The notes under the pieces are model-generated. The model saw only the letters and a list, made by a program, of their open reading frames with translations, made no database searches and was not told the DNA's origin. From positions 1,798,001 through 1,862,000 of the forward strand of contig NZ_CP171843.1 of assembly GCF_048020265.1 (NCBI RefSeq): 64,000 nucleotides of DNA, written 5' to 3'. This document shows, piece after piece, positions 17,126 through 25,224 of this stretch. Position 1 is the stretch's first letter. The number at the start of each line of letters is the position of its first letter. Both the position numbers and the translations under genes were made by a program. Source of the stretch: Limnohabitans_A sp048020265. GTDB taxonomy: Bacteria > Pseudomonadota > Gammaproteobacteria > Burkholderiales > Burkholderiaceae_C.

Positions 17126-18334
17126 ATGAGCACTGCGCCCTCTCAACTTCCCGTCATCGTCGCAGGCGGTGGCATTGGCGGCCTGGCCGCCGCCCTCGCC
17201 CTGGTCCGCCAGGGCTTTGAGGTCACCGTGCTGGAACAAGCCCCCGAGATCGGCGAGATCGGCGCGGGCATCCAGCTCGGCCCCAACGCCTTCCACGCCT
17301 TTGACGCATTGGGCGTGGGCGACAAGGCCCGGGGCCGCGCTGTGTACACCGACTACATGGTGATGCACGACGCCCTCGACGAGTACCAAGTCGGCAAGAT
17401 CGAAACCGGTGAAGCCTTCCGAAAGCGCTTTGGCAACCCCTATGCCGTGATCCACCGCGTGGACGTGCACCTGTCGCTGCTCGAAGGCGCGCAGGAAACC
17501 GGCAAGGTCCAGTTCCACACCAACACCCGCATCGTCTCGATCGAGCAGGACGAGGCTAAGCAGACCGTCACCGCCATCGACCAAAACGGCAAGCGCTGGA
17601 CAGGTCAGGCCCTGATCGGCGCCGACGGCGGCAAGTCGGTGGTGCGCCAGCAGTATGTGAACGACCCACCGCGCGTGACCGGCCATGTGGTGTACCGCGC
17701 CGTGGTCGACAAGAAGGACTTCCCGGTCGACCTGCAGTGGAACGCCGCCAGCCTGTGGGCAGGCCCCAAGTGCCACCTGGTGCATTACCCGCTGCGTGGC
17801 GGCGAGCAGTACAACGTGGTCGTGACCTTCCACAGCCGCCAGCAAGAAACCTGGGGCGTGACCGATGGCTCCAAAGAAGAAGTCGAGAGCTACTTCCAGG
17901 GCATCAGCCCCAAGGCCCGCCAGCTGATCGAGTTGCCCAAGACCTGGAAGCGCTGGGCCACTGCCGACCGCGAGCCGATCGGCAACTGGGTGTTTGGCCG
18001 TGCCACCATCTTGGGCGACGCCGCTCACCCCACCACGCAATACATGGCGCAAGGCGCGTGCATGGCCATGGAAGACGCCGTCACGCTGGGCGAAGCCCTG
18101 CGCGTGAACGACAACGATTGGACGAAGGCCCTGGCTTTGTACGAGCGTTCACGCGTGGCACGCACCGCCCGCATCGTGCTGTCGGGCCGCGAAATGGGCC
18201 GCCTGTACCACGCCGCTGGCGTGGAGCGCCTGATCCGCAACTCGTTGTGGAAAGGCCGCACCCAAGAGCGCTTCTATGATGCGATCGAATGGTTGTATGG
18301 CTGGAACGTCAACAACTGCCTGACCCAGGACTGA
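17126..18334 (+). CDS. nagX: 3-Hydroxybenzoate 6-hydroxylase (FAD monooxygenase)
   Basis: This 402-aa flavoprotein hydroxylases 3-hydroxybenzoate to gentisate with NADH and oxygen. Motifs in order: GGGIGG (residues 14-19) of the Rossmann fold, the GIQLGPNA segment, LIGADGGKSVVR in the middle, and ILGDAAHPTTQYMAQGA towards the C-terminus, all of the salicylate-hydroxylase-like class A monooxygenases. A salicylate 5-hydroxylase would be multicomponent, and salicylate 1-hydroxylase would not feed gentisate, so the downstream genes decide for 3-hydroxybenzoate. The ATG follows GTTGGAG. It is the first gene of the gentisate operon. The symbol follows Polaromonas nagX; mhbM and xlnD are other names. 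Confidence 0.88.
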   Translation: MSTAPSQLPVIVAGGGIGGLAAALALVRQGFEVTVLEQAPEIGEIGAGIQLGPNAFHAFDALGVGDKARGRAVYTDYMVMHDALDEYQVGKIETGEAFRKRFGNPYAVIHRVDVHLSLLEGAQETGKVQFHTNTRIVSIEQDEAKQTVTAIDQNGKRWTGQALIGADGGKSVVRQQYVNDPPRVTGHVVYRAVVDKKDFPVDLQWNAASLWAGPKCHLVHYPLRGGEQYNVVVTFHSRQQETWGVTDGSKEEVESYFQGISPKARQLIELPKTWKRWATADREPIGNWVFGRATILGDAAHPTTQYMAQGACMAMEDAVTLGEALRVNDNDWTKALALYERSRVARTARIVLSGREMGRLYHAAGVERLIRNSLWKGRTQERFYDAIEWLYGWNVNNCLTQD

Positions 18335-18342
18335 CAAGCAAC

Positions 18343-18404
18343 GTCATCGCGAGGACCGAAGCGAGGTGGCGAGCCATGGACTGCCGCGCTGCGCTCGCAG
18401 TGAC
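18343..18404. repeat. Interspersed palindromic repeat, copy 1
   Basis: A sequence of about 62 bases starts GTCATCGCGAGG and ends CTGCGCTCGCAGTGAC, and the two ends are roughly complementary. A related copy lies at 19479-19542. It resembles the dispersed element that begins GTCATTGCGAGG in many proteobacterial genomes. It fills the gap between the hydroxylase and gentisate dioxygenase genes. Confidence 0.7.
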
Positions 18405-18427
18405 TCCCCATTGAAAAGGACAAGGAA

Positions 18428-19465
18428 ATGCAAGAACTCGGAAAACTCGAAGACCTGCCGCAGGACTACCGCGACGATCTGAAAAACCTGAACCTGGTGC
18501 CCCTGTGGCCCAGCTTGCGCGGCGTGCTGCCCCCCAAGGTGCCCACCCGCCAGACCCAGCCCACCTGCTGGCCCTACAAGGACATCAAGCCGCTCTTGCT
18601 CAAAGCGGGCGAGCTGACCCCGATTGAAAAAGCCGAGCGCCGCGTGCTGGTGCTGGCCAACCCCGGCCACGGCCTGGAAAAAATGCAGGCTTCTGCCGCC
18701 ATGTATTTGGGCATGCAGCTGCTCATGCCCGGCGAGTGGGCCCCCAGCCACCGCCACACGCCCAACGCGGTGCGCATGATCGTCGAAGGCGAAGGCGCTT
18801 ACACCACGGTGGACGGCGAGAAGAGTCCGATGAGCCGAGGCGACTTGATTCTCACACCCACAGGCCTGTGGCACGAACACGGCCACGACGGCACCGACCC
18901 CGTCATCTGGCTGGATGTGCTGGACCTGCCGCTGGTCTATTACATGGAGGCCAGCTACCACATCAACGGCGACCGCCAGACTGTGGTGCCCGGCCAAGGC
19001 GACAAGCAATACGCCCGTGGCGGCGTGGTGCCCAGCCATGTGTTTGAGCGCAGCAAGAAGGATTACCCCATGCTGCGTTACGCCTGGAAAGACGCGAAGG
19101 CCGCACTGGAAGCCATGGCTTCGGACGACGCCGCGCTGGAGCAAGTCCAGGTCACGTATGTGAACCCCGAAACCGGTGGAGATGCCGAAAACATCCTGGG
19201 CTTTTACGCCCTGATGCTGCGCCCCGGCCAGACGCTGCGCTTGCCTGCCCGCTCACCGGCACAGGTGTTCCACGTGATCGAAGGCGCCGTGCAAGCGCAG
19301 ATCGTGAACAGCACCTTCACGCTGGCCGAAGCCGACACCTGCTGCGCCCCGGGCTACGAAGCCGTGACGCTGAAAAACCTGAACGCGAACCAAGCCGCCT
19401 TCATCTTCATCGCCGACGAATCGCCGCTGCACCGCAAGCTCGGTGTTTACGAGAACCGCGGATAA
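18428..19465 (+). CDS. nagI: Gentisate 1,2-dioxygenase
   Basis: This 345-aa bicupin enzyme cleaves gentisate to maleylpyruvate using Fe(II) and oxygen. The N-terminal cupin holds the metal ligands: His108 and His110 in SHRHTPNAVRMIVEGEGAYT, and His149 in GLWHEHGHDG. A second cupin (about 235-330) lacks the histidines, as is usual. The length agrees with the family. An AAGGACAAGGAA ribosome site precedes the ATG. The two dispersed repeats on either side separate it from its operon partners. Confidence 0.95.
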   Translation: MQELGKLEDLPQDYRDDLKNLNLVPLWPSLRGVLPPKVPTRQTQPTCWPYKDIKPLLLKAGELTPIEKAERRVLVLANPGHGLEKMQASAAMYLGMQLLMPGEWAPSHRHTPNAVRMIVEGEGAYTTVDGEKSPMSRGDLILTPTGLWHEHGHDGTDPVIWLDVLDLPLVYYMEASYHINGDRQTVVPGQGDKQYARGGVVPSHVFERSKKDYPMLRYAWKDAKAALEAMASDDAALEQVQVTYVNPETGGDAENILGFYALMLRPGQTLRLPARSPAQVFHVIEGAVQAQIVNSTFTLAEADTCCAPGYEAVTLKNLNANQAAFIFIADESPLHRKLGVYENRG

Positions 19466-19478
19466 ATCAACCCATCAC

Positions 19479-19542
19479 GTCATCGCGAGATCGAAGACCG
19501 TGGCGATCCAGACATGGACTGCCACGCTGCGCTCGCAGTGAC
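19479..19542. repeat. Interspersed palindromic repeat, copy 2
   Basis: A relative of the element at 18343-18404, sharing GTCATCGCGAG at the left, ATGGACTGCC in the middle and CTGCGCTCGCAGTGAC at the right, with differences between. It lies between the gentisate dioxygenase and fumarylpyruvate hydrolase genes. Confidence 0.7.
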
Positions 19543-19560
19543 CACAACTTGAAAGCTTTC

Positions 19561-20274
19561 ATGACCTCTTACCTCTTCACCCCTCCCGCCGTCCAGTCTT
19601 TGCCCATCCGTGGCAAAACCGAGCGCTTCCCAATCAACCGCATCTTCTGCGTCGGCCGCAACTACCACGCACATGCCGTCGAGATGGGCCGCCCCGTCGA
19701 CAAGAGCGTCGAGCAGGCCTTCTACTTCACCAAGTCGCCCCAGACCCTGGTGGAGAGCGGCGTGGACCATGTTGCTGTGGTGGCCTACCCGCCGCGCACC
19801 AACAACTACCATTTCGAGATGGAGCTGGTGCTGGCGATTGGCAAGGAAGGCTTTCGCGTGAGCGAAGCCAACGCGCATGAACTGGTTTATGGCTACGCCG
19901 CCGGCCTGGACATGACGCGCCGCGACCTGCAGCTGGTGGCGCGCGACAAAGGCCGTCCTTGGGACACGGGCAAGGACATCGAGCAAGGGTCGGTCTGCAC
20001 CGAAATCGTGCCCATGCCAGGTGTAGTGATCGAAAAAGGCGCCATTGCGCTCGAAGTCAACGGTGCCACCAAACAGTCTTCCGATGTGGACAAGCTGATC
20101 TGGAACATCCGCGAAATCATCGCCGACCTGTCCACCTACTACCACCTGCAACCTGGCGACCTGATCTACACCGGCACGCCCGAGGGCGTGGGCGCGGTGG
20201 TGAGCGGCGACAAGATCACCGGCCGCGTCGAAGGTGTGGCCGAAATTGCCTTGACCATCGGCGCTGCCGAGTAA
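19561..20274 (+). CDS. nagK: Fumarylpyruvate hydrolase (FAH family)
   Basis: This 237-aa protein splits fumarylpyruvate to fumarate and pyruvate, the last step of the gentisate pathway. It has the fumarylacetoacetate hydrolase C-terminal fold: FCVGRNYHAHAVEMG, the metal ligand region NNYHFEMELVLAIGKEG, DMTRRDLQ, and YTGTPEGVGAV near the end. The ATG at 19561 is used; a TTG 12 bases upstream is also in frame. The place after gentisate dioxygenase and the maleylpyruvate isomerase in the same operon support fumarylpyruvate rather than fumarylacetoacetate. Confidence 0.9.
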   Translation: MTSYLFTPPAVQSLPIRGKTERFPINRIFCVGRNYHAHAVEMGRPVDKSVEQAFYFTKSPQTLVESGVDHVAVVAYPPRTNNYHFEMELVLAIGKEGFRVSEANAHELVYGYAAGLDMTRRDLQLVARDKGRPWDTGKDIEQGSVCTEIVPMPGVVIEKGAIALEVNGATKQSSDVDKLIWNIREIIADLSTYYHLQPGDLIYTGTPEGVGAVVSGDKITGRVEGVAEIALTIGAAE

Positions 20275-20309
20275 GCACCACCCAGGCTCTCACCGCTCTC
20301 TTGTTGATG

Positions 20310-20348
20310 CCTTTTCGGCCATCTCTGGGATGGCCGAAGGGGTTTTTT
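20310..20348 (+). terminator. Rho-independent terminator between hydrolase and transporter genes
   Basis: A stem of up to 14 bp with two G-T pairs (20310-20323 and 20329-20342, core CGGCCATC and GATGGCCG) is followed by six T. It may reduce transcription of the downstream transporter genes relative to the enzymes. Confidence 0.8.
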
Positions 20349-20389
20349 CGCGTCCGAATGCCGAAACGCGCTTTTTTCACACACAAGCA

Positions 20390-21715
20390 ATGACACCGAC
20401 GACCAATTCCGGGCAAGAAGCCCGACGTTTGAGCACCGTGCGCTGGGTGCTGGTTCTGGCCACCGTGGGCCTGATTTTTGACGGCTACGACCTGGTCGTT
20501 TATGGCGCCGTGGTCTCCACCTTTTTGCGCGATGCCAGCCAGATTGGTACCGTGACGCCTGGCATCGCAGGTGTGCTGGGCAGCTATGCGCTGTTTGGTG
20601 TGGCGGTGGGGGCCTTTTTGGCCGGCTCGGTGGGGGACATCATCGGTCGGCGCAAAGTCATGCTGGCGTCTTACGCCTGGTTCTCGGTCGGCATGGGCCT
20701 CACAGCACTGTCCACCAGCACCCAGACCTTTGGTTGGATGCGCTTTGTCACGGGCATCGGCATCGGCTCCTTGGTGGCCACCACGGCAGCGCTGGTGTCC
20801 GAATACGCACCCAAGGACCGCAAGAACCTCTACATCGCCATTTGCAACGGTGGCATTCCGCTGGGTAGCTTGCTGTCGGCGGTGCTGGCCATCGTGCTGC
20901 TGGAACACATCGGCTGGCGAGGCATGTTCTGGATCGGTGCCGTTCCGATGGTCACCCTGCTGCCGCTGGCGTATTTCAAGATGCCCGAATCGGTCGCCTG
21001 GCTGGCCGCCCGTGGACGCCTGGAGGAAGCGCGTGCGCTGTCCGAGCGCACCGGCGTGGACATCCCTGTGGCCAGCAAACAGGACACCACTGCGCACAGT
21101 ACAAGCAAGAGCGGCTTCGCGGGTCTGTTCAGCCGCGACTACCTGTTCCCCACCCTGGTCTTGGGTTGCATGAGCGCCACCGGCTTGCTGCTGGTGTACT
21201 CGCTCAACACCTGGCTGCCCGAGCTGATGCTGCGTGCGGGCTACAACGCCAAAGGCTCGCTGTCCTTTTTGGCGGTGCTCAATGGCGGCTCGCTCTTTGG
21301 CGCGCTGGCGGCCTCACGCGCGGCCGACCACTTTGGTCCCAAGCCGGTGGTGGCGGCCAGCTTTGCCACGGGTGCCGCCGCGCTGGTGGTGCTGACCTTC
21401 AACTTCGAGTTGGCCGCCTTGCTGGCGGTGGTGGCCGTGGTCGGTCTGGGCACCAGCGGCACGCAAACCCTGATTTACGGCTTTGTCGCCAATTACTACC
21501 GCACCAATGTGCGTGCAGCAGGCGTGGCCTGGTGCGCAGGCTTTGGGCGCATCGGCGGCATCGGTGGTCCTTTGCTGGGCAGCTTTCTAATCAGCGCGGG
21601 TCTATCGCTTGACCTGATCTTCTACGTTCTGGCCGGCTTGGCTTTGCTGGGCGTCGGTCTGACCTTGCTGGTACCCCTGTCGCGCACAGCTGTGCAGGGC
21701 CTCGCTCGGGCTTGA
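20390..21715 (+). CDS. MFS transporter, aromatic acid:H+ symporter family
   Basis: This 441-aa protein has twelve predicted membrane segments. The AAHS hallmark DGYDLVVYG lies in the first segment, where the aspartate is required for uptake, and GSVGDIIGRRKVML follows in the first cytoplasmic loop. Homologues such as PcaK, BenK and MhbT take up aromatic acids with protons, so 3-hydroxybenzoate or gentisate is the probable substrate here. The ATG at 20390 was chosen just upstream of the family start; the longer open frame runs through the terminator. It is placed inside the gentisate cluster. Confidence 0.9.
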   Translation: MTPTTNSGQEARRLSTVRWVLVLATVGLIFDGYDLVVYGAVVSTFLRDASQIGTVTPGIAGVLGSYALFGVAVGAFLAGSVGDIIGRRKVMLASYAWFSVGMGLTALSTSTQTFGWMRFVTGIGIGSLVATTAALVSEYAPKDRKNLYIAICNGGIPLGSLLSAVLAIVLLEHIGWRGMFWIGAVPMVTLLPLAYFKMPESVAWLAARGRLEEARALSERTGVDIPVASKQDTTAHSTSKSGFAGLFSRDYLFPTLVLGCMSATGLLLVYSLNTWLPELMLRAGYNAKGSLSFLAVLNGGSLFGALAASRAADHFGPKPVVAASFATGAAALVVLTFNFELAALLAVVAVVGLGTSGTQTLIYGFVANYYRTNVRAAGVAWCAGFGRIGGIGGPLLGSFLISAGLSLDLIFYVLAGLALLGVGLTLLVPLSRTAVQGLARA

Positions 21716-21778
21716 GCGTGGGTTGTCACCTGCGCTGCCCCCCCCATTTTTCATCCATCTTCTTCAACCATTCTCACC

Positions 21779-22765
21779 ATGAAAAAATTCCGTCGCCATT
21801 TGCTGATCAGCGCCTTCTGCGCCGTGTCGTCTGCCGCCGTCCTGCCTGTGCAGGCTCAAGCCACTTACCCCACCAAGGCCGTCACCATCACCACCGCCTT
21901 TGCTGCGGGCAGTGGCCCGGACGCGGTGCTGCGCCAAGTCTCAGACAAACTGTCCAAACTCTGGAACCAGCCCGTCTTGGTGAACAACAAACCCGGTGGC
22001 GGTGGCTTCATCGCCATGGATTCGGTGCAACGCCTGCCCGCCGACGGCTACAACCTGCTGCAACTCGACAGCGAACACCTGGCCGCCGTGCCTTATTTGT
22101 ACAAGTCCAAAAACTTTGTCACCCTGAACACCTTCGACCCGGTGGCCCCCCTGTTCAGAACACCCTTCTTCATCGCCGTCTCCACAGAATCCAAGTGGCA
22201 GAGCCTGAAAGATCTGGTGGCCGATGCCAAGTCATCTCCCGGCAAGGTCAGCTTTGGCTCCTGGGGCATTGGCAGCCCGGGCCATCTGGGCGGCGAAGAA
22301 ATCGAATTGCTGAGCAGCGTTGACATGACACACGTGGCTTTCCGCGAAGTCTCCCAGCTCTACACCGGCGTGGCCACGGGCGACATCCAGTGGGCATTCG
22401 CCTCTATCCCGTCAAGCGCAGGGGTGTTCAAGTCCGGCAAGATCCGCTACCTCGCCATTGCTGCGCCCAAGCGTGCCCCACAGATGCCCAACGTTCCCAC
22501 CGTGGCCGAAGCCGGTGGCCCCAAGGGGCTGGACGTGAACTCCTTCGTCGTGCTGGTCGCCCCCAAAGGCCTGCCTGCTGACGTGACGGCACGCATCAAT
22601 GCCGATGTCCAAAAGGTGATGGCCGATCCCGACATCAAAGCGCGCTACAACACATTTGCGTTTGAAGCGCTAAACTGGTCACCGGACGAAATTCGCAAGC
22701 AAGCCGAGATCAAGAGCAAAACATACGGCAAGCTGGTCGTCCGCAAGAACATCAGACTCGAATGA
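21779..22765 (+). CDS. Bug family tripartite tricarboxylate transporter substrate-binding protein
   Basis: This 328-aa periplasmic protein has a signal peptide (MKKFRRHLLISAFC..., cleavage near VQAQA) and the Bug/TctC fold: YPTKAVTITTAFAAGSGPD, VLVNNKPGGGGFIAMD and FGSWGIGSPGHLGGEE. Such proteins bind carboxylates for TctAB permeases. No tctA or tctB is nearby, which is normal for the many orphan Bug proteins of Burkholderiales. Its place in the cluster suggests an aromatic acid ligand, but the ligand cannot be read from the sequence. Confidence 0.9.
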   Translation: MKKFRRHLLISAFCAVSSAAVLPVQAQATYPTKAVTITTAFAAGSGPDAVLRQVSDKLSKLWNQPVLVNNKPGGGGFIAMDSVQRLPADGYNLLQLDSEHLAAVPYLYKSKNFVTLNTFDPVAPLFRTPFFIAVSTESKWQSLKDLVADAKSSPGKVSFGSWGIGSPGHLGGEEIELLSSVDMTHVAFREVSQLYTGVATGDIQWAFASIPSSAGVFKSGKIRYLAIAAPKRAPQMPNVPTVAEAGGPKGLDVNSFVVLVAPKGLPADVTARINADVQKVMADPDIKARYNTFAFEALNWSPDEIRKQAEIKSKTYGKLVVRKNIRLE

Positions 22766-22904
22766 GCGCTCTGGCCCCAGAGCCGGGGATTTTCTGATCG
22801 CCCCGCCAGAACTCGACTATATTTTCCACACCCTGATCAAGCTGGACTTGGCTGAGCGCCCTGCTCAGCCACTTCAGTTTGCCCCTTGTACGACGGAACA
22901 CACC

Positions 22905-23540
22905 ATGAAGCTCTACAACTTTTTCCGCAGCGGCACCTCGCACCGTTTGCGCATCGCCCTCAACCTCAAGGGCATCGCCACCGACTACGTGGCGGTGGAT
23001 CTGCGCGTGGAGGAACACCTGAAAGACGCGTTCAAGGCGGTCAACCCGCAGCAGCTGGTGCCCGCGCTCGACACGGGTGAGCAGGTGCTGATCCAGTCGC
23101 CTGCCATCATCGAATGGCTGGAAGAAAAGTACCCTACGCCCGCGCTGCTGCCCACCGATGTCAACCAACGCGCCCATGTGCGTGCCCTGGCCGCCATCGT
23201 CGGCTGCGACATCCACCCGATCAACAACCGCCGCATTCTGGAAACCCTGCGCAAGCAGTTCGGCGCCAACGAAGAAGCGGTGAACGCCTGGTGCGCCACC
23301 TGGATCAGCGCAGGCTTTGACGCCTACGAAGCCCTGATCGCCGCTGACACACAGCGTGGCCGCTTCAGTTTTGGCGACACGCCCACGGTGGCCGATGTGT
23401 ACCTGATCCCACAGGTCGAAAGCGCCCGGCGCTTTAAAGTAGATCTGACGCAATGGCCGCACATCATGGCGGTAGAAAAGGCTTGTATGACACTGGAGGC
23501 CTTTCAAAAGGCTGCTCCGGGTCAGCAACCGGATGCCTGA
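22905..23540 (+). CDS. nagL: Maleylpyruvate isomerase, glutathione-dependent (zeta-class GST)
   Basis: This 211-aa protein isomerises maleylpyruvate to fumarylpyruvate using glutathione. It starts MKLYNFFRSGTSHRLRIALN, with the SSCSWR-like loop of zeta GSTs replaced by RSGTSHR, as in NagL of Ralstonia. Other matches are QQLVPALDTG, QSPAIIEWLEEKYP and AAIVGCDIHPINNRRIL. The last is the metal- and glutathione-site region of the isomerase. Maleylacetoacetate isomerase is the close alternative, but the gentisate context favours maleylpyruvate. It completes the pathway from 3-hydroxybenzoate to fumarate and pyruvate. A strong terminator follows. Confidence 0.92.
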   Translation: MKLYNFFRSGTSHRLRIALNLKGIATDYVAVDLRVEEHLKDAFKAVNPQQLVPALDTGEQVLIQSPAIIEWLEEKYPTPALLPTDVNQRAHVRALAAIVGCDIHPINNRRILETLRKQFGANEEAVNAWCATWISAGFDAYEALIAADTQRGRFSFGDTPTVADVYLIPQVESARRFKVDLTQWPHIMAVEKACMTLEAFQKAAPGQQPDA

Positions 23541-23557
23541 GCGCCACGCCTCAAAAG

Positions 23558-23583
23558 AAAGGGCCCCCCAGGGGCCCTTTTTT
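23558..23583 (+). terminator. Rho-independent terminator after the gentisate operon
   Basis: GGGCCCC (23561-23567) pairs with GGGGCCC (23571-23577), loop cca, flanked by AAA on the left and six T on the right. Confidence 0.92.
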
Positions 23584-23718
23584 GATGGCGCGCTGGGAAG
23601 CCCATTCTGCTTTGCTGCGATAGCGGTCAACGCCTTAAACCAGAGAATGTGGGATATTTCGACGCTTCAATATCAGTTCCATGCACAACTGGAACCAAAC
23701 GACCGAGGAGATTGAGCT

Positions 23719-24015
23719 ATGTTGTTTGCCGTGCTCTTTACAGATAAGCCTGGCCTTGGCGAGCTCCGCGCTCGGCATTTGCAAGCCCACATTGAATGGC
23801 TTGAACTCAACAAGGATGTAATTCCAGTCGGCGGCTCCCTTCGGCAAGAGCTTGGACAGGTCCCTAGAGGTGGCCTTTGGATTTCAGACGCCAATTCAAA
23901 GAAACAATTGGAAGACCTGTTGAAAATGGACCCGTTCTACATTGCTGGTTTACGCCAAAGTTATGAAATTTTGCATTGGTCAAAAGCCAAGGAGGAACGC
24001 AAAGTTCTGATTTAG
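23719..24015 (+). CDS. YciI family protein
   Basis: This 98-aa protein has the YciI fold pattern: LFAVLFTDKPG at the start, ARHLQAHIEWLELN with the conserved histidine (residue 24 in QAHI), GGSLRQE and DPFYIAGL near the end. YciI-like proteins are small dimers related to muconolactone isomerase; most have no known reaction. The ATG is preceded by GAGGAG, although the spacing of about ten bases is long. Its base composition is lower in GC than its neighbours. It is monocistronic, between the gentisate terminator and the convergent aldo/keto reductase. Confidence 0.85.
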   Translation: MLFAVLFTDKPGLGELRARHLQAHIEWLELNKDVIPVGGSLRQELGQVPRGGLWISDANSKKQLEDLLKMDPFYIAGLRQSYEILHWSKAKEERKVLI

Positions 24016-24155
24016 CAGTTGCCTTTGTCTTTGGTACGGTGACCCTGTCCAAAGACCGCATACAGCCTTAAACAGCCCCCACACCCAAACCAGCCAATTG
24101 CTTGGTCAGTCATGGGGCCACGGATCCTCTGCTCAAGCTAAGGATGACTGATCAA

Positions 24156-25157
24156 TCAGCCAAACACCTCGGTATCCACCTCGCTGTTGGCCTGCGCGTT
24201 GTACCGATCACCCACCACGGTGCGCTGGTTGATCAGGGCATCAAGCCGCGCCATCAAACCCGCATCGAGCTGCACATCCACCGCCGCCAGATCGTCGAGC
24301 AGGTGCTCCACCGAGGTGGTGCCGGGAATGGGGATGATGTCCTCGCCTTGGTGCAGCAACCAGGCCAGCGCCAGTTGCGAAGGGCTGCAACCGGCCTCTT
24401 GTGCCAGCGCTTTGTAGGCGGGCAGCAGTTTCAGGTTGGCGGCGTAGTTGTCGGGTGCAAAGCGCGGCATGCTGCGGCGGATGTCTTTGGCATCCAAACC
24501 CGCGATGTCGAGCGGGCCACACAAAAAGCCTCGCGCCACTGGGCTGAAGGCCACAAAGGCCACACCCAGTTCGCGGCACGCTTGCAGCACCGCGATCTCG
24601 GGGTTGCGGGTCCACAGCGAATACTCGGTTTGCAGCGCCGCAATCGGGTGCACCGCATGCGCTTTGCGCAAGGTGGTGGCCGACACTTCGGACAGACCAA
24701 TGGTTTGGATCTTGCCCTGGCGCACCAGGTCGCTCAAGGCGCCCACACTGTCTTCGATCGGCACTTTCTTGTCCCAGCGGTGCAGGTAATACAGGTCGAT
24801 CACATCGGTCTGCAGGCGGCGCAGCGCGTCTTCGCACGTCTTTTTAATCGTCTCGGGGCGGCCATCGATCACACGGACCTTGCTGCCGTCGCTTTGCTCA
24901 ACGCCTTGCATGCCGCATTTGCTGGCCAGAGTGAATTTCTGACGGTGCGGCTTCAGGACTTTGCCCACCAGGGTTTCGTTGGCCCCAAAGCCGTAAAGCG
25001 CGGCGGTGTCGAAAAAATTCACGCCCTGGTCCAGGGCGGTGAGCAACACGCGTTCGGCCTGCTCGGCCGAAACAGGCGCGCCATAAGCATGGCTGAGGTT
25101 CATGCAGCCCAAGCCGATGGCGCTGACGTTGAAAGAGGCAAGTTGTCGGTTTTTCAT
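24156..25157 (-). CDS. Aldo/keto reductase
   Basis: This 333-aa (beta/alpha)8-barrel NADPH-dependent oxidoreductase has the catalytic tetrad residues in context: Asp50 and Tyr55 in FFDTAALYGFG, Lys in LASKCGM, and His in YYLHRWD. The C-terminal nucleotide-binding part contains IPIPGTTSVEHL. The family reduces aldehydes or ketones and the substrate cannot be assigned. The ATG at 25157 is the first in frame. The gene is cotranscribed with, or independent of, the large DUF748 gene 67 bases upstream; there is no obvious functional link. Confidence 0.92.
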   Translation of the reverse strand: MKNRQLASFNVSAIGLGCMNLSHAYGAPVSAEQAERVLLTALDQGVNFFDTAALYGFGANETLVGKVLKPHRQKFTLASKCGMQGVEQSDGSKVRVIDGRPETIKKTCEDALRRLQTDVIDLYYLHRWDKKVPIEDSVGALSDLVRQGKIQTIGLSEVSATTLRKAHAVHPIAALQTEYSLWTRNPEIAVLQACRELGVAFVAFSPVARGFLCGPLDIAGLDAKDIRRSMPRFAPDNYAANLKLLPAYKALAQEAGCSPSQLALAWLLHQGEDIIPIPGTTSVEHLLDDLAAVDVQLDAGLMARLDALINQRTVVGDRYNAQANSEVDTEVFG

Positions 25158-25224
25158 GTCGGTATCTTAGACGCTCCATTCGGCCCCAACGTGTCGGCCG
25201 CCCCAGCTTCGCCTGCCCTCCCCC

